A DNA stretch of 34,395 nt from IMG/VR virus record IMGVR_UViG_3300032516_000094, positions 1 through 34,395 of that record; one strand, 5' to 3'. The notes under the pieces are model-generated. The model worked only from the letters and a program-made list of their open reading frames with translations. It made no database searches and had not been told where the DNA came from. Origin of the DNA: a virus. Each line of letters begins with the position of its first letter. Position 1 is the stretch's first letter. A program made the translations under genes and the position numbers. Positions 1 to 7,769 of the stretch are shown piece by piece.

Positions 1-32
1 TCCCCGGGTGCGGCCCCGTTCGTTCAATACGG

Positions 33-47
33 GGCGTTATAAACGCC
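33..47 (-). repeat. Hairpin element, copy A (GGCGTT-TAT-AACGCC)
   Basis: A perfect 6-bp inverted repeat with a 3-base loop, within a 21-bp sequence (29-49) identical to 12881-12901. It lies about 60 bases past the stop of the last gene and next to a second hairpin (50-75). The two copies bracket the chaperone-to-lysis gene block. Confidence 0.8.
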
Positions 48-49
48 TT

Positions 50-75
50 CCTGCCCGCCATGAGGGTTGGGCAGG
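50..75 (-). repeat. Hairpin CCTGCCC/GGGCAGG downstream of the last gene
   Basis: A perfect 7-bp inverted repeat with a 12-base loop, 32 bases after the stop at 108 and immediately before the shared 21-bp element. No T tract follows, so intrinsic termination is not supported on its own. Confidence 0.6.
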
Positions 76-107
76 GCCGTGCCTACGCGCCACGCCCCGC
101 AGTTCCT

Positions 108-371
108 CTACGCGCCGCCCGGGTGGTGCTTGTTGTACCCCGCGTGCCCGGACTGAATGTCGGCCCAGACCTTCGTCGCCAACGACAGCGCGTAGGTGGG
201 GTCGCCGACCGCCGCCTCAAGCTCGGGAAGCACGGCGTCAAGAAACTCTGCCGGGGCGTCCGTGACGCCCGCGAACTTCGCGCGCAGGTCGGCGGCCAGA
301 GCCTTGATCTTGAACAGCACCGACGCGAGGCCGGTGATCACGTCGGGCAGGGACGGAAGGTTGGACGGCAT
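108..371 (-). CDS. Unknown protein, 87 residues
   Basis: The ATG at 371 overlaps the previous stop (ATGA); the frame further upstream to 419 is shadow. It begins MPSNLPSLPDVITGLASVLF and ends KHHPGGA. It is predicted helical and amphipathic (LFKIKALAADLRAKFAGV, FLDAVLPELEAAVGD). No membrane segment is certain. It is the last gene in the window before the hairpins at 29-75. Confidence 0.6.
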   Translation of the reverse strand: MPSNLPSLPDVITGLASVLFKIKALAADLRAKFAGVTDAPAEFLDAVLPELEAAVGDPTYALSLATKVWADIQSGHAGYNKHHPGGA

Positions 372-1192
372 CAGTTGCCCCCGATCAGGTTCAGGCCGAG
401 CCCTGCGAACAGGTCCCACCCGTTGACGGTGTCATAGGACACCTGTGGCTTCACGTAGATCAGATCGCGGTCGCCGCTCTTGACCGCAACCCACGCGAGG
501 TTGATCCCGGTACTCCACGACTCGCTTGCAGGTTGTAGGGGGTTCTCGTTGCCCGACAACCACACGCGGTCCACGGCCAAATATGCGGCGATGCGATCGG
601 AGGGCAGGTTGCCCACCACGCACGCACGCGCACCCGCAGTCGTGCGGACGTACCCCCAGCGCACGTCGTCGCTGCACTTCACCGCCAGCGACAGCACGTC
701 GGTCAAGCTGTACGAGCCCCACGCGCCCACACGCAGGCCGGTCTGCGTTGCTCCCCCCAAACTTTTGTATGACACGTACCCGCCGTCCACCCCGAGGGCC
801 CCGCGACTGAGGGACAGCACCGGGCGCACGTCGTCCACCGTCGCGGGCGTGATCGGTGGCGGTGTCTCCGAAGCGTGCGCCGTCACAGCCATAGCGAACG
901 ACGCGACGAGGACCACCGCGACCATGAGGCCGACGAGCGTTGAGGGCTTCACGTCCGACCGTTTGTTGATTTGCTCGAGCGTCGCCGGTTGGAAGGGCGG
1001 CTTCCATCCGAGACTCACGAGCACGAAGCCGAGGCTGCCCGCGATGAACATGGCCGCACTCAGGCTGCCGAGGCCCGCGACGTTGATCTCCACCGGCCAC
1101 GCGAGGTACTTGCCCGCCAGAGCCCACAGCAGACCGATGATCAGGAACACGCCTTCAGGCGTGTCGGTGACGGAAAACAGTTTCTTCAGCAC
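371..1192 (-). CDS. Unknown membrane protein with possible beta-barrel-like C-terminus
   Basis: 273 residues from GTG 1192, with an AGGTG site upstream. Three hydrophobic segments (~14-30, 40-62, 85-105) are followed by AHASETPPP, which looks like a signal-peptidase site. After that comes a beta-rich region (VSYKSLGGATQTGLRVGAWGSYS, GWDLFAGLGLNLIGGN) with alternating hydrophobic residues, in the style of outer-membrane barrels or secreted beta proteins. Such a mix is odd for a phage lysis region. The function is not recognised. The stop overlaps the next ATG (ATGA). Confidence 0.5.
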   Translation of the reverse strand: MLKKLFSVTDTPEGVFLIIGLLWALAGKYLAWPVEINVAGLGSLSAAMFIAGSLGFVLVSLGWKPPFQPATLEQINKRSDVKPSTLVGLMVAVVLVASFAMAVTAHASETPPPITPATVDDVRPVLSLSRGALGVDGGYVSYKSLGGATQTGLRVGAWGSYSLTDVLSLAVKCSDDVRWGYVRTTAGARACVVGNLPSDRIAAYLAVDRVWLSGNENPLQPASESWSTGINLAWVAVKSGDRDLIYVKPQVSYDTVNGWDLFAGLGLNLIGGN

Positions 1193-1195
1193 GAG

Positions 1196-1555
1196 TCACC
1201 TGCCTTTCTTCGCGGGCAACGCGCGCTGCACGCTGTCCACGTCCGAGTGCAACCGTTCCAACTCGCGCGTCACAACCGACGCTTGCTCGCGTTGAAACGC
1301 GCGCGTTGCCTCGGCGTGTTCGCGGATCGTGGAGAGGATCTCGCGGACCCCCGCCGTTGATTGACTCTGCACGGAGCGAACGTCACGACCCACTTGACCC
1401 ACCTCGCGAAGCACGAGCATCGTGGAGTCTTGCACGGATCGCAACCCCGCGTCGCGCAGTCTTTGCTCGCGTTCGTGCAACAGCAGGACCCCAAGGACCG
1501 CAACCGCCACGAGCAGCAACAGCGAAACCTCTTGTCGTGCCAGCATGGAGCCCAT
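1196..1555 (-). CDS. Membrane-anchored coiled-coil protein (i-spanin-like candidate)
   Basis: 119 residues from ATG 1555; GGAGGG five bases upstream favours it over longer starts. An N-terminal membrane helix (EVSLLLLVAVAVLGVLLLH, ~9-27) is followed by a long, charged, Gln/Glu/Arg-rich helix (REVGQVGRDVRSVQSQS, EHAEATRAFQREQASVVTRELERL) and a basic end. This is the architecture of inner-membrane spanins (Rz-like). No overlapping Rz1-like frame is convincing, so the name is tentative. It is coupled to the holin-like gene. Confidence 0.5.
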   Translation of the reverse strand: MGSMLARQEVSLLLLVAVAVLGVLLLHEREQRLRDAGLRSVQDSTMLVLREVGQVGRDVRSVQSQSTAGVREILSTIREHAEATRAFQREQASVVTRELERLHSDVDSVQRALPAKKGR

Positions 1556-1556
1556 C

Positions 1557-1808
1557 TTATCCCTCCCCATCCCTCCCGGTTGAGCGATGGCGTTCCAACC
1601 ACGCGATCCGATCCGACAGGTCACGCCCGTTCGGGTGCAGGGTCACGTTCGTTACGTGCTTATTGAATTCTGACGACAGGGTCTCGTGCGCTTTGACCAG
1701 CGCCTCCAAGCGCGCAATCAGGATACCGAACGAGACGAGCGTGCCCCCGATCGCCACGAACACGAGCAGCGTCTGTCCCCACGCAAGGACGGGCGACGGA
1801 TCAGGCAT
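1557..1808 (-). CDS. Holin-like small membrane protein
   Basis: 83 residues from ATG 1808; AAGGA seven bases upstream favours it over ATG 1841. A single membrane segment (VLAWGQTLLVFVAIGGTLVSFGILI, ~8-31) is followed by a charged helix (RLEALVKAHETLSSEFNKHV) and a basic tail (WLERHRSTGRDGEG). One transmembrane helix with a short N-terminus and charged C-terminus fits a class III-like holin, or a spanin partner. It lies in the lysis region, about 1.6 kb downstream of the endolysin. The next gene follows within 2 bases. Confidence 0.5.
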   Translation of the reverse strand: MPDPSPVLAWGQTLLVFVAIGGTLVSFGILIARLEALVKAHETLSSEFNKHVTNVTLHPNGRDLSDRIAWLERHRSTGRDGEG

Positions 1809-1922
1809 CGTCGGGTCCTTCGGCGAAGCAAAAGCGGCCAACTCGTTGCTCAGGCGAACACGCTTGCGCGTGCCCGAGGCTGGTCCGTGCAGGGAGTCCC
1901 AGACCTCGGATTGGCCGCCGCG
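1809..1922 (-). other. 114-bp spacer between lipoprotein and holin-like genes
   Basis: This spacer is longer than most in this window. It contains a small inverted repeat (ACGC-GCAA-GCGT) and ends with AAGGA seven bases before ATG 1808. There is no T tract and no convincing promoter. The holin-like frame extends into it to 1841, so a slightly earlier start is possible. Confidence 0.4.
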
Positions 1923-2450
1923 TCATGGGTTGCGCTTCAAGGACAGGAACGCAACCACGCTGTCCGGGCCGTAGGGGCCTGCGGGCACGATCGCCCACGC
2001 CCTGCCTTCGAGTGAGTCCGGCAGCACGCACGTCAGGGCATACCCGCCACTCGTCGCGTGCAGGCTGTCCACTAACGGCCCGGTGAATAACAACGTGCCG
2101 CGCAGCGTGTCCCCCGGCACAGGGGTGTGGTCGAACGCGCCCGCGAACACCGCGCCCGCCTCGTAGTGATCCGCGAGTTGCCCCACGGGGTGCGCCTTCA
2201 TGTAGGCGCGCAGGTTGCACGCCACGTTGACGGGACCGTGGCCCCACACCAAGCACCAGTTGCCGTTGACGCTCCTGTACCAAATCGAGTCCGGGCGAAC
2301 TTCGACGACACTCACGACACCCACCGCCTGCGTCGTGTACGGCACGCCGCCGCACCCGACGACCAGCCACGCGATGAACACCATGAGGATTGCGGCGACG
2401 ACGCTCGCGATCACAAGAGGCCAAAACGACTCCTCGCCCTCGCGCCTCAC
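1923..2450 (-). CDS. Putative membrane lipoprotein, 175 residues
   Basis: The start is GTG 2450, overlapping the previous stop; a TTG at 2477 is less likely. After RREGEESFWP comes a hydrophobic segment (LVIASVVAAILMVFIAWLVV, 12-31) ending in a lipobox-like VVGC (C33), so lipidation at Cys33 is plausible. The rest is probably extracytoplasmic (SVVEVRPDSIWYRSVNGNW, GYALTCVLPDSLEGRAWAIV). Its position just before the holin- and spanin-like genes would allow an outer-membrane lysis or exclusion role, but it is longer than usual o-spanins and lacks their Pro-rich linker. Uncertain. Confidence 0.5.
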   Translation of the reverse strand: MRREGEESFWPLVIASVVAAILMVFIAWLVVGCGGVPYTTQAVGVVSVVEVRPDSIWYRSVNGNWCLVWGHGPVNVACNLRAYMKAHPVGQLADHYEAGAVFAGAFDHTPVPGDTLRGTLLFTGPLVDSLHATSGGYALTCVLPDSLEGRAWAIVPAGPYGPDSVVAFLSLKRNP

Positions 2451-2662
2451 GGGTACAGCACCTCGGCGGGCAGGCAACTCACCGTGATCTTGACTGCGTT
2501 GGTGAACCCCGAAGGCGTCACCGTCGAAGGCATCTCGACGAGCGCGTTCGTCGTGTCGCGCAGGGAGGCGAACTGCGCCTGACTGATCTCCAGCGTGAAG
2601 CCGTACACCGCCAACGTACCAACGCTGATCGGGTCCACCACGGGTCCAACAGGGGCGGCCAT
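2447..2662 (-). CDS. Unknown small protein, 71 residues
   Basis: ATG with TAGGAG about 7 bases upstream, similar to the preceding gene. It begins MAAPVGPVVDPISVGTLAVY and ends VKITVSCLPAEVLYP. The stop overlaps the GTG of the lipoprotein gene (GTGA). No motif is recognised and the function is unknown. Confidence 0.55.
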   Translation of the reverse strand: MAAPVGPVVDPISVGTLAVYGFTLEISQAQFASLRDTTNALVEMPSTVTPSGFTNAVKITVSCLPAEVLYP

Positions 2663-2670
2663 GTCGTCTC

Positions 2671-3378
2671 CTACGGGTGCGCGGGATTGACGAGGGTGCT
2701 GCGCGAGATCGACAAGAACAAACTCTTGTTGATCCCCGGCAACGTGAACGGCATTTGCAGCAATTCGTAGATGTTGCTGTCCATCAGGTCGATGTCGTCG
2801 GGGTTGTTCAATTGCACACGCGCGGTAAACCGGATCGGTTCGTCAACGGCGAGATCGCACGACAGCACGAGCAGGTCCGCGGGCGCGCTGGACACCGTGG
2901 CGATTTCCCACGTCACGTCGAGGCGCACCTTGCTCACCCACACTTCGTTGCCCGCACACGTCACTGTCTCGTACCCGGCCAACAGGTCGTTGATGTCCTG
3001 CGGGTGCCAAGAGCCCGCTCCCGGGCGCGCAAGGTTGTCGCCCGTGTTATACGCGGTCCAAGTGGTGTTGAGCGTGTGATTGGTACCGACCACCGAGGTC
3101 GCTCCGAGCTTGATCACGCCACGGAAGGTCGGGGCGCCTGCGGACGAGCGCGCGCGGTACGAAACCTGCACACCGCTTGGCGGGTTGCCCCCGGTGATCC
3201 AATGCGCGAGCGCGGACACGGGGCGCATCCCGAACAGGTCGCGCGTGGTGTCAACGCTGCTCTTGTTGTACTTCGTGTCGTCGTCGCATTGGGCCGCCTC
3301 GAGGTTGGTCAAGGCGACGACGGGAGTGAAGCCGTTGAGGCTTTCCGCGTCGGGTGTCAGGTTTTCGGTCGTGGCCAT
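2671..3378 (-). CDS. Unknown beta-rich protein, 235 residues (possible fibre/receptor-type)
   Basis: ATG with AGGAG about 8 bases upstream. There is an N-terminal acidic region (TENLTPDAESLNGFTPV), then beta-rich sequence with many Thr, Val and Asn (VSYRARSSAGAPTFRGVIKLG, YNTGDNLARPGAGSWHPQDIN, VSKVRLDVTWEIATVSS), in the style of a lectin-like sandwich. The C-terminus is LLQMPFTLPGINKSLFLSISR. Between endolysin and the small lysis-region genes, it may be a tail or virion-surface protein. I do not recognise the family. Confidence 0.55.
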   Translation of the reverse strand: MATTENLTPDAESLNGFTPVVALTNLEAAQCDDDTKYNKSSVDTTRDLFGMRPVSALAHWITGGNPPSGVQVSYRARSSAGAPTFRGVIKLGATSVVGTNHTLNTTWTAYNTGDNLARPGAGSWHPQDINDLLAGYETVTCAGNEVWVSKVRLDVTWEIATVSSAPADLLVLSCDLAVDEPIRFTARVQLNNPDDIDLMDSNIYELLQMPFTLPGINKSLFLSISRSTLVNPAHP

Positions 3379-3387
3379 GTCGTACTC

Positions 3388-3909
3388 CTACCCGGTGAGA
3401 GGGATGCGCCAATCGTCCGCGTGTTCGGCGACCCACGTGGCCGCCTCGTCGGGGTGCTCCCACCCGCTGTGATACTCGACGTGCGGGCGGTCTTTGAACG
3501 TGCGCCAATCACCGCCCCATTTGAACCCGACCTTCTTCGCCTCGTCGGCGATCTCATCCCAATGGTCGGCGGGGAACTCGGGGTCGTACACCCAGTCGAT
3601 CTGACCGTTGACCAGCGGGGCGAAGTCGAGAGCGCAGCCGTATTGGTGCCACGACTGCCCGGGCTTCGCCTTGGTGATGATCTTGTTGTCCTCGTCCTTG
3701 ATCGGGCGCAGCCCCGCCGCCGCGTAGTACACGAGGGCGTCCTTCAGGGGCATCCGACCCGTCACCCAATACGCCCGCGCCACCGCCATCGTGCGGCGCG
3801 TTTCGATCACCAACAGGGGGAGCCCGCGCACCGCGCACGCGGCCAGCCACAGGCGCGCGCGCGGGAGAACGACGGGGTGCAGTTCGTTCAGGTCACGCAA
3901 GAGGGGCAT
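3388..3909 (-). CDS. Endolysin, M15-family peptidase (L-Ala-D-Glu or D-Ala-D-Ala type)
   Basis: 173 residues from ATG 3909, two bases after the tail-tip stop; GTG 3918 is an alternative. It cuts peptidoglycan peptides at lysis. The zinc motif is SWHQYGCALDF (H88, D95) with PHVEY (H143, E145), the SxHxxGxAxD...HxE arrangement of M15 peptidases. WGGDWRTFKDRPHVEYH is typical of phage enzymes. DLNELHP at the N-terminus is also typical. There is no signal peptide, so a holin is needed for export; a candidate lies at 1557-1808. Confidence 0.88.
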   Translation of the reverse strand: MPLLRDLNELHPVVLPRARLWLAACAVRGLPLLVIETRRTMAVARAYWVTGRMPLKDALVYYAAAGLRPIKDEDNKIITKAKPGQSWHQYGCALDFAPLVNGQIDWVYDPEFPADHWDEIADEAKKVGFKWGGDWRTFKDRPHVEYHSGWEHPDEAATWVAEHADDWRIPLTG

Positions 3910-3911
3910 GA

Positions 3912-6900
3912 CTACCACGCGTGCGGGTTGATCGCCCGCAGTTCGAGGGTCACGCGGTCGTTTATCGGGTCGATGCTGACCGACTCGACTAGAGCGGCGA
4001 TGGCGATTGCTGTGTCCGGTGCGACGACCGGGTTGTCTCCGTTCGGGGAAGTCCCCACGGTGTACGGCAACGTCCGCGGATCTTGGATCAAGTACGCTTG
4101 ATTGATCTTCGGCAGCCAGCGCATCGGCATGTCCACCGTGAGGTCCGTGTGGGGCAGACCGTAGTTGGTGCTGATCGCGCGCGTGATCTCAACGCACTGC
4201 CGATACCCCGCGAAGCGGGACGTGCGCGACTGCGGCCATGGGATCTTGTTACCGCTCAGTTTTTGAATCGACGCGGTGTTGTACGAGATGATCTTCGCGT
4301 TGGACTGTTCCTCGAGCTTGAGACCGGGGCACACGATGTCGATGGTGTCCCCGACCATGAACGGGTTGTCTCCCGTGTCGGGAAGGTCGGGAAACCGCAT
4401 GGACACGCCGGTGCCTCCAATGCCGAAGCGCGTGCCGTCGGGGAAGTCTCCGACGACGCCCGGGGCCCAAAACGCCTGCACGGGTTCAATGTTGACGTGC
4501 CACTGCGGAGTCGTGCCGTTGATCCCACGACGCACGGATGCTTGCGTGCTGTTGAGAACGGTCAGCACGCGCACCTCCTCGCCCGTCTCGTACCGCAGCA
4601 CCATGCCCGGAGCCATCTCGCGCGTCGAGAAGAAGTCCATCGTGCTGATGCCCCCGACACTTCCCGACCCGCCCGCGCTCGACGCGTTCGACGTGATGCC
4701 CACTCGGTCGTCACTCCATCGCGCGTTGCCGAACAAGCGCAACGTGCATTTGGTGCCTGTGGGCCACCCGGGCCCGAAGTTCAGCGGGTCCAACAGCAAC
4801 GTCGCGGTCCCTGAAGCGGCGTCGAGAGTCACGCGTCGGATCTTGTACTCCTCGGTATCCGCGATGCGCAGCACGTCGGCGGTCGGATAATTCTGCAAGG
4901 CGAAGTCCCACGCCGGGTCGAGGGAGCGCACGCCCTTCCCCGCGTCGTACGGGATCACGACGGTCGTGGGGCTGCCCGGCGTGAACGTGATCACCTGAGT
5001 CTCAATGACGGTGTCGTACAGGAGGTACGAGAACCGCAAGCGGTGGTACGTCTGCGAACCCGACGGCGAATAGTCCACCAGCGTCTTGCCCGTCGCCGTC
5101 TTGCGCACGCACCCGTCGTCCTCGGCCCCGGACAAGCCACCCTTCACGCACCGCAGGAGGACGTTCAGGTTGCGGTTGTTGCCTTGGAACACTTCGGGCT
5201 TGGCGTCCCACGGCGGGCGCACGAACGTGCTCGGGCGCGCGAGGACACGCACGGTGCCTTCAGGCGGCCTGAGGACCGCGATGGACGGCGACATCTCAAC
5301 CACGTTGAATATCTTTTTCGCCCCAGACCGCTTCTTCACCGTAGCCCCGGGAATGGTGTTGGTCAGGTCGAGATCGAGTGTCGTGATCGTCATGGCTGGA
5401 GTGCCCGTGAGCGGTCGCGTCTTGAAGTAGAACGCGCCCGTCTCGTCAAAGTCGAAAACGCCGTCCACGAACCCGGCGAGTTCTTCGAGGGCAGCCCACA
5501 CGTCCATGGACTCGCCCTCGCCTTCGGAGAAGTCGGCGATCTCCACTCGGTCGGTCAACCAATTGGCGAACTGCCACAGGTAGTACTTCCCCGACAACGG
5601 GGCGTCTCCCATGATCTCGGGATTCGCCTGCGCCCCCGCCCCCGGTCCCGACACGCCCCATAGCATCGCTCGGCTCGCGTCGTACACCATGCCGTAAAGC
5701 AACGACGGGTCGCCGTTGACAGGCGGTTGTCCCGTGTCCTCGAACAACCAGAAGTCATTGACCGTATCGACCGACGACGCGAGCATGGAGCGCATTTGAT
5801 TTGCGCCCGCGTCGTGAATGTAGAACTTGCCGACGGTCGGATCGTACACGCCGCCGCCGAGACGCCCCGGGGAGTATAGGTAGTTGCCGTACGCCGAGAC
5901 GCTGAGGCGGTGTTCCACGGCCACGTAGCCGATGCCGCCCGGCGTGGTCGCGCGAAGGTCCAAGCCCGAGATCATCACGTAGTCGTTGGTAGCCCCGTAG
6001 ATCGCGTCGAAGTACACGACCCGAAATCGCTCCGGGTTGATCACGGGATCGTGATTGGTGTTGACGATGGCCCCCGTAGTCGTCGGCATCGGGCCTGCGC
6101 CCGTTAGTGGATACGTCCATTCAACGACCGTGCTGGTATAGGGCTCGTTGTTCGTGCGCACCGTCATGCCGATCGGTTGACCAGCGACCCACGCCGTCTC
6201 GCGGAAGCGCACCCCACTGACCAATAACTTCGCGTCGTCCGAACGGAAGACCATGGACAACGGGGCAAAGTCCTCGGTCGTACTCACCGTGGCGTACAGG
6301 GTCGCGCCGCCCCACGTCGAAGTGAACGCCCCGGTGTTGGTGTCGAGTTTCCACAGGAGGTAGCGGTACGTTGTGCCGCTCCACGACACCACGCAAAACA
6401 CGAACGAGTCGCCCGAGTTCTGGTGCGCGAACGCGCCCCGGTACTGGCCCAGCGTGAAGCGGTAGTCCATCGGGTCGGCGGGAATCGGGTTGAACGGCGC
6501 ATAGAACCCCGGAAGGTCCACGCGCCATGATCCCGTGGTGGTCACGTCACTGCCCTGCTCCGTCGAATCCGTCTTGACGTTGCACGCCGTTTTCTTCTTG
6601 GAGTGCGGCGGCACGCCTGCACTCCACGCCGTGAGCCACGTCGCGCGTGAATAGTAGCCAGCGGGCACGGGGATGTTCAGGCCAGCGCAGTTCGCGTCAA
6701 GCTGTGCCGGGCCGGGTGCCCCGACGTTCGTCGTTCCGCCGCTGCTGCGCCCCGCGCGCACGCAGTAGTGCCCGGTGTAGATGTTCAGCGGAGCACCTGC
6801 GAACTCCTGCAGCACGCTCGGCGGCGTCGTCATGTCGGCGTACAGGATGGCGACGTCGCCGTTCTTCGCACCCGAGCGGTGCCCGGTGGTCGTCGGATAC

Positions 6901-7766
6901 GTCGGCGCCGGGATGTCCAGCTCCCACGCCACGGCGATCACCTTGTTCCGCGTGGCGTTGACGTACAGGTGCATGATTTTGAAATTGGCTCGCCCTGCGG
7001 GCATCCCGCACCAGAGCGTCCACACGTCGGTGTCCGGGTTGTACTTCCACAGCGCGCCACCAATCCCCATCCAATGCTTGCCGTAGTGCGCGCCCGCGTT
7101 GTTGACGACGGCGTAGGCGTTGCCGTACAGCGTCGTGCCGTCCTCGCGCCACACGGAGCCGTCGTATTCAGGGGGGCGACCGTAGGTCGAGAACGCGCGC
7201 CGCGTCGTGTCGGCCAGCAGGATCTTGTACCGCTGCGCGATGCCGGTCCACGACTGCATCTCGGCCACCGTGAACTCGGTGAGCAATAGCTGTCGAATGA
7301 GCCACCCGACACCCTTGTTCGTCCACCAATCGCGCCCGTTCTTCACGCGATCGGCCTTCTTATCCACAAGGCGTTTGCTGAACCCCGCAACGGTCAGCGT
7401 GGCGACGTCGGAGTCTGTTGCCGTCTCGAGGTCCTCGATCAGGAACACGCCGAGCACCACAGGCGCAGGCGGGGCGACCACACTGACGCGAATCTGCTTG
7501 CGCAGCCACGTGATGATTCCCGCTGGAGGGCTCTTGTCCCAGAACCGATCGCTATTGTCCATGACGATCGACGACAACGACACCTCGGCGGCACCCGCCT
7601 GTCGCGTTTGCCTGCGCTGCAACCCCGGCAACGACGCCAGTCGGTCGTAGGCCACTCGATCGGTGAGATCAAGCCACGTGGTCCCGTTCGCCATGAGGAC
7701 TTCCACGCGGATGCTGTACACGACACCCTTGCGATTGAGGAACACGTTGACGGATTGAAACGCCAC
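3912..7766 (-). CDS. Large tail tip / baseplate hub-type protein with propeller-like insert
   Basis: 1284 residues from GTG 7766, with GGAGG 8 bases upstream. The N-terminal ~160 residues (WLDLTDRVAYDRLASLPGLQ, VSLSSIVMDNSDRFWD, VLGVFLIEDLETATDSD) resemble tail hub domains. Residues ~195-720 carry repeated aromatic motifs with W-x-Y-N-P-D-T-D-x-W and YLLWKLDTNTGAF, like Kelch or beta-propeller blades. From ~735, VWAALEELAGFVDGVFDFDE and FYFKTRPLTG are again hub-like, followed by IFNVVEMSPSIAVLRPPEG and a long C-terminal tail domain. It probably forms the tip that meets the host surface. It is the largest gene in the window. No protease or hydrolase motif is certain. Confidence 0.65.
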   Translation of the reverse strand: MAFQSVNVFLNRKGVVYSIRVEVLMANGTTWLDLTDRVAYDRLASLPGLQRRQTRQAGAAEVSLSSIVMDNSDRFWDKSPPAGIITWLRKQIRVSVVAPPAPVVLGVFLIEDLETATDSDVATLTVAGFSKRLVDKKADRVKNGRDWWTNKGVGWLIRQLLLTEFTVAEMQSWTGIAQRYKILLADTTRRAFSTYGRPPEYDGSVWREDGTTLYGNAYAVVNNAGAHYGKHWMGIGGALWKYNPDTDVWTLWCGMPAGRANFKIMHLYVNATRNKVIAVAWELDIPAPTYPTTTGHRSGAKNGDVAILYADMTTPPSVLQEFAGAPLNIYTGHYCVRAGRSSGGTTNVGAPGPAQLDANCAGLNIPVPAGYYSRATWLTAWSAGVPPHSKKKTACNVKTDSTEQGSDVTTTGSWRVDLPGFYAPFNPIPADPMDYRFTLGQYRGAFAHQNSGDSFVFCVVSWSGTTYRYLLWKLDTNTGAFTSTWGGATLYATVSTTEDFAPLSMVFRSDDAKLLVSGVRFRETAWVAGQPIGMTVRTNNEPYTSTVVEWTYPLTGAGPMPTTTGAIVNTNHDPVINPERFRVVYFDAIYGATNDYVMISGLDLRATTPGGIGYVAVEHRLSVSAYGNYLYSPGRLGGGVYDPTVGKFYIHDAGANQMRSMLASSVDTVNDFWLFEDTGQPPVNGDPSLLYGMVYDASRAMLWGVSGPGAGAQANPEIMGDAPLSGKYYLWQFANWLTDRVEIADFSEGEGESMDVWAALEELAGFVDGVFDFDETGAFYFKTRPLTGTPAMTITTLDLDLTNTIPGATVKKRSGAKKIFNVVEMSPSIAVLRPPEGTVRVLARPSTFVRPPWDAKPEVFQGNNRNLNVLLRCVKGGLSGAEDDGCVRKTATGKTLVDYSPSGSQTYHRLRFSYLLYDTVIETQVITFTPGSPTTVVIPYDAGKGVRSLDPAWDFALQNYPTADVLRIADTEEYKIRRVTLDAASGTATLLLDPLNFGPGWPTGTKCTLRLFGNARWSDDRVGITSNASSAGGSGSVGGISTMDFFSTREMAPGMVLRYETGEEVRVLTVLNSTQASVRRGINGTTPQWHVNIEPVQAFWAPGVVGDFPDGTRFGIGGTGVSMRFPDLPDTGDNPFMVGDTIDIVCPGLKLEEQSNAKIISYNTASIQKLSGNKIPWPQSRTSRFAGYRQCVEITRAISTNYGLPHTDLTVDMPMRWLPKINQAYLIQDPRTLPYTVGTSPNGDNPVVAPDTAIAIAALVESVSIDPINDRVTLELRAINPHAW

Positions 7767-7769
7767 GGC

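Noticed and set aside
29-75. The two hairpins as a rho-independent terminator at the end of the lysis block
   Set aside because: The stems are good but no T tract follows either one. I kept them as repeat elements of unknown role.
2677-4101. 474-codon plus-strand frame opposite endolysin and the 235-residue gene
   Set aside because: The frame is a shadow; the minus strand carries clear M15 motifs and ribosome binding sites.
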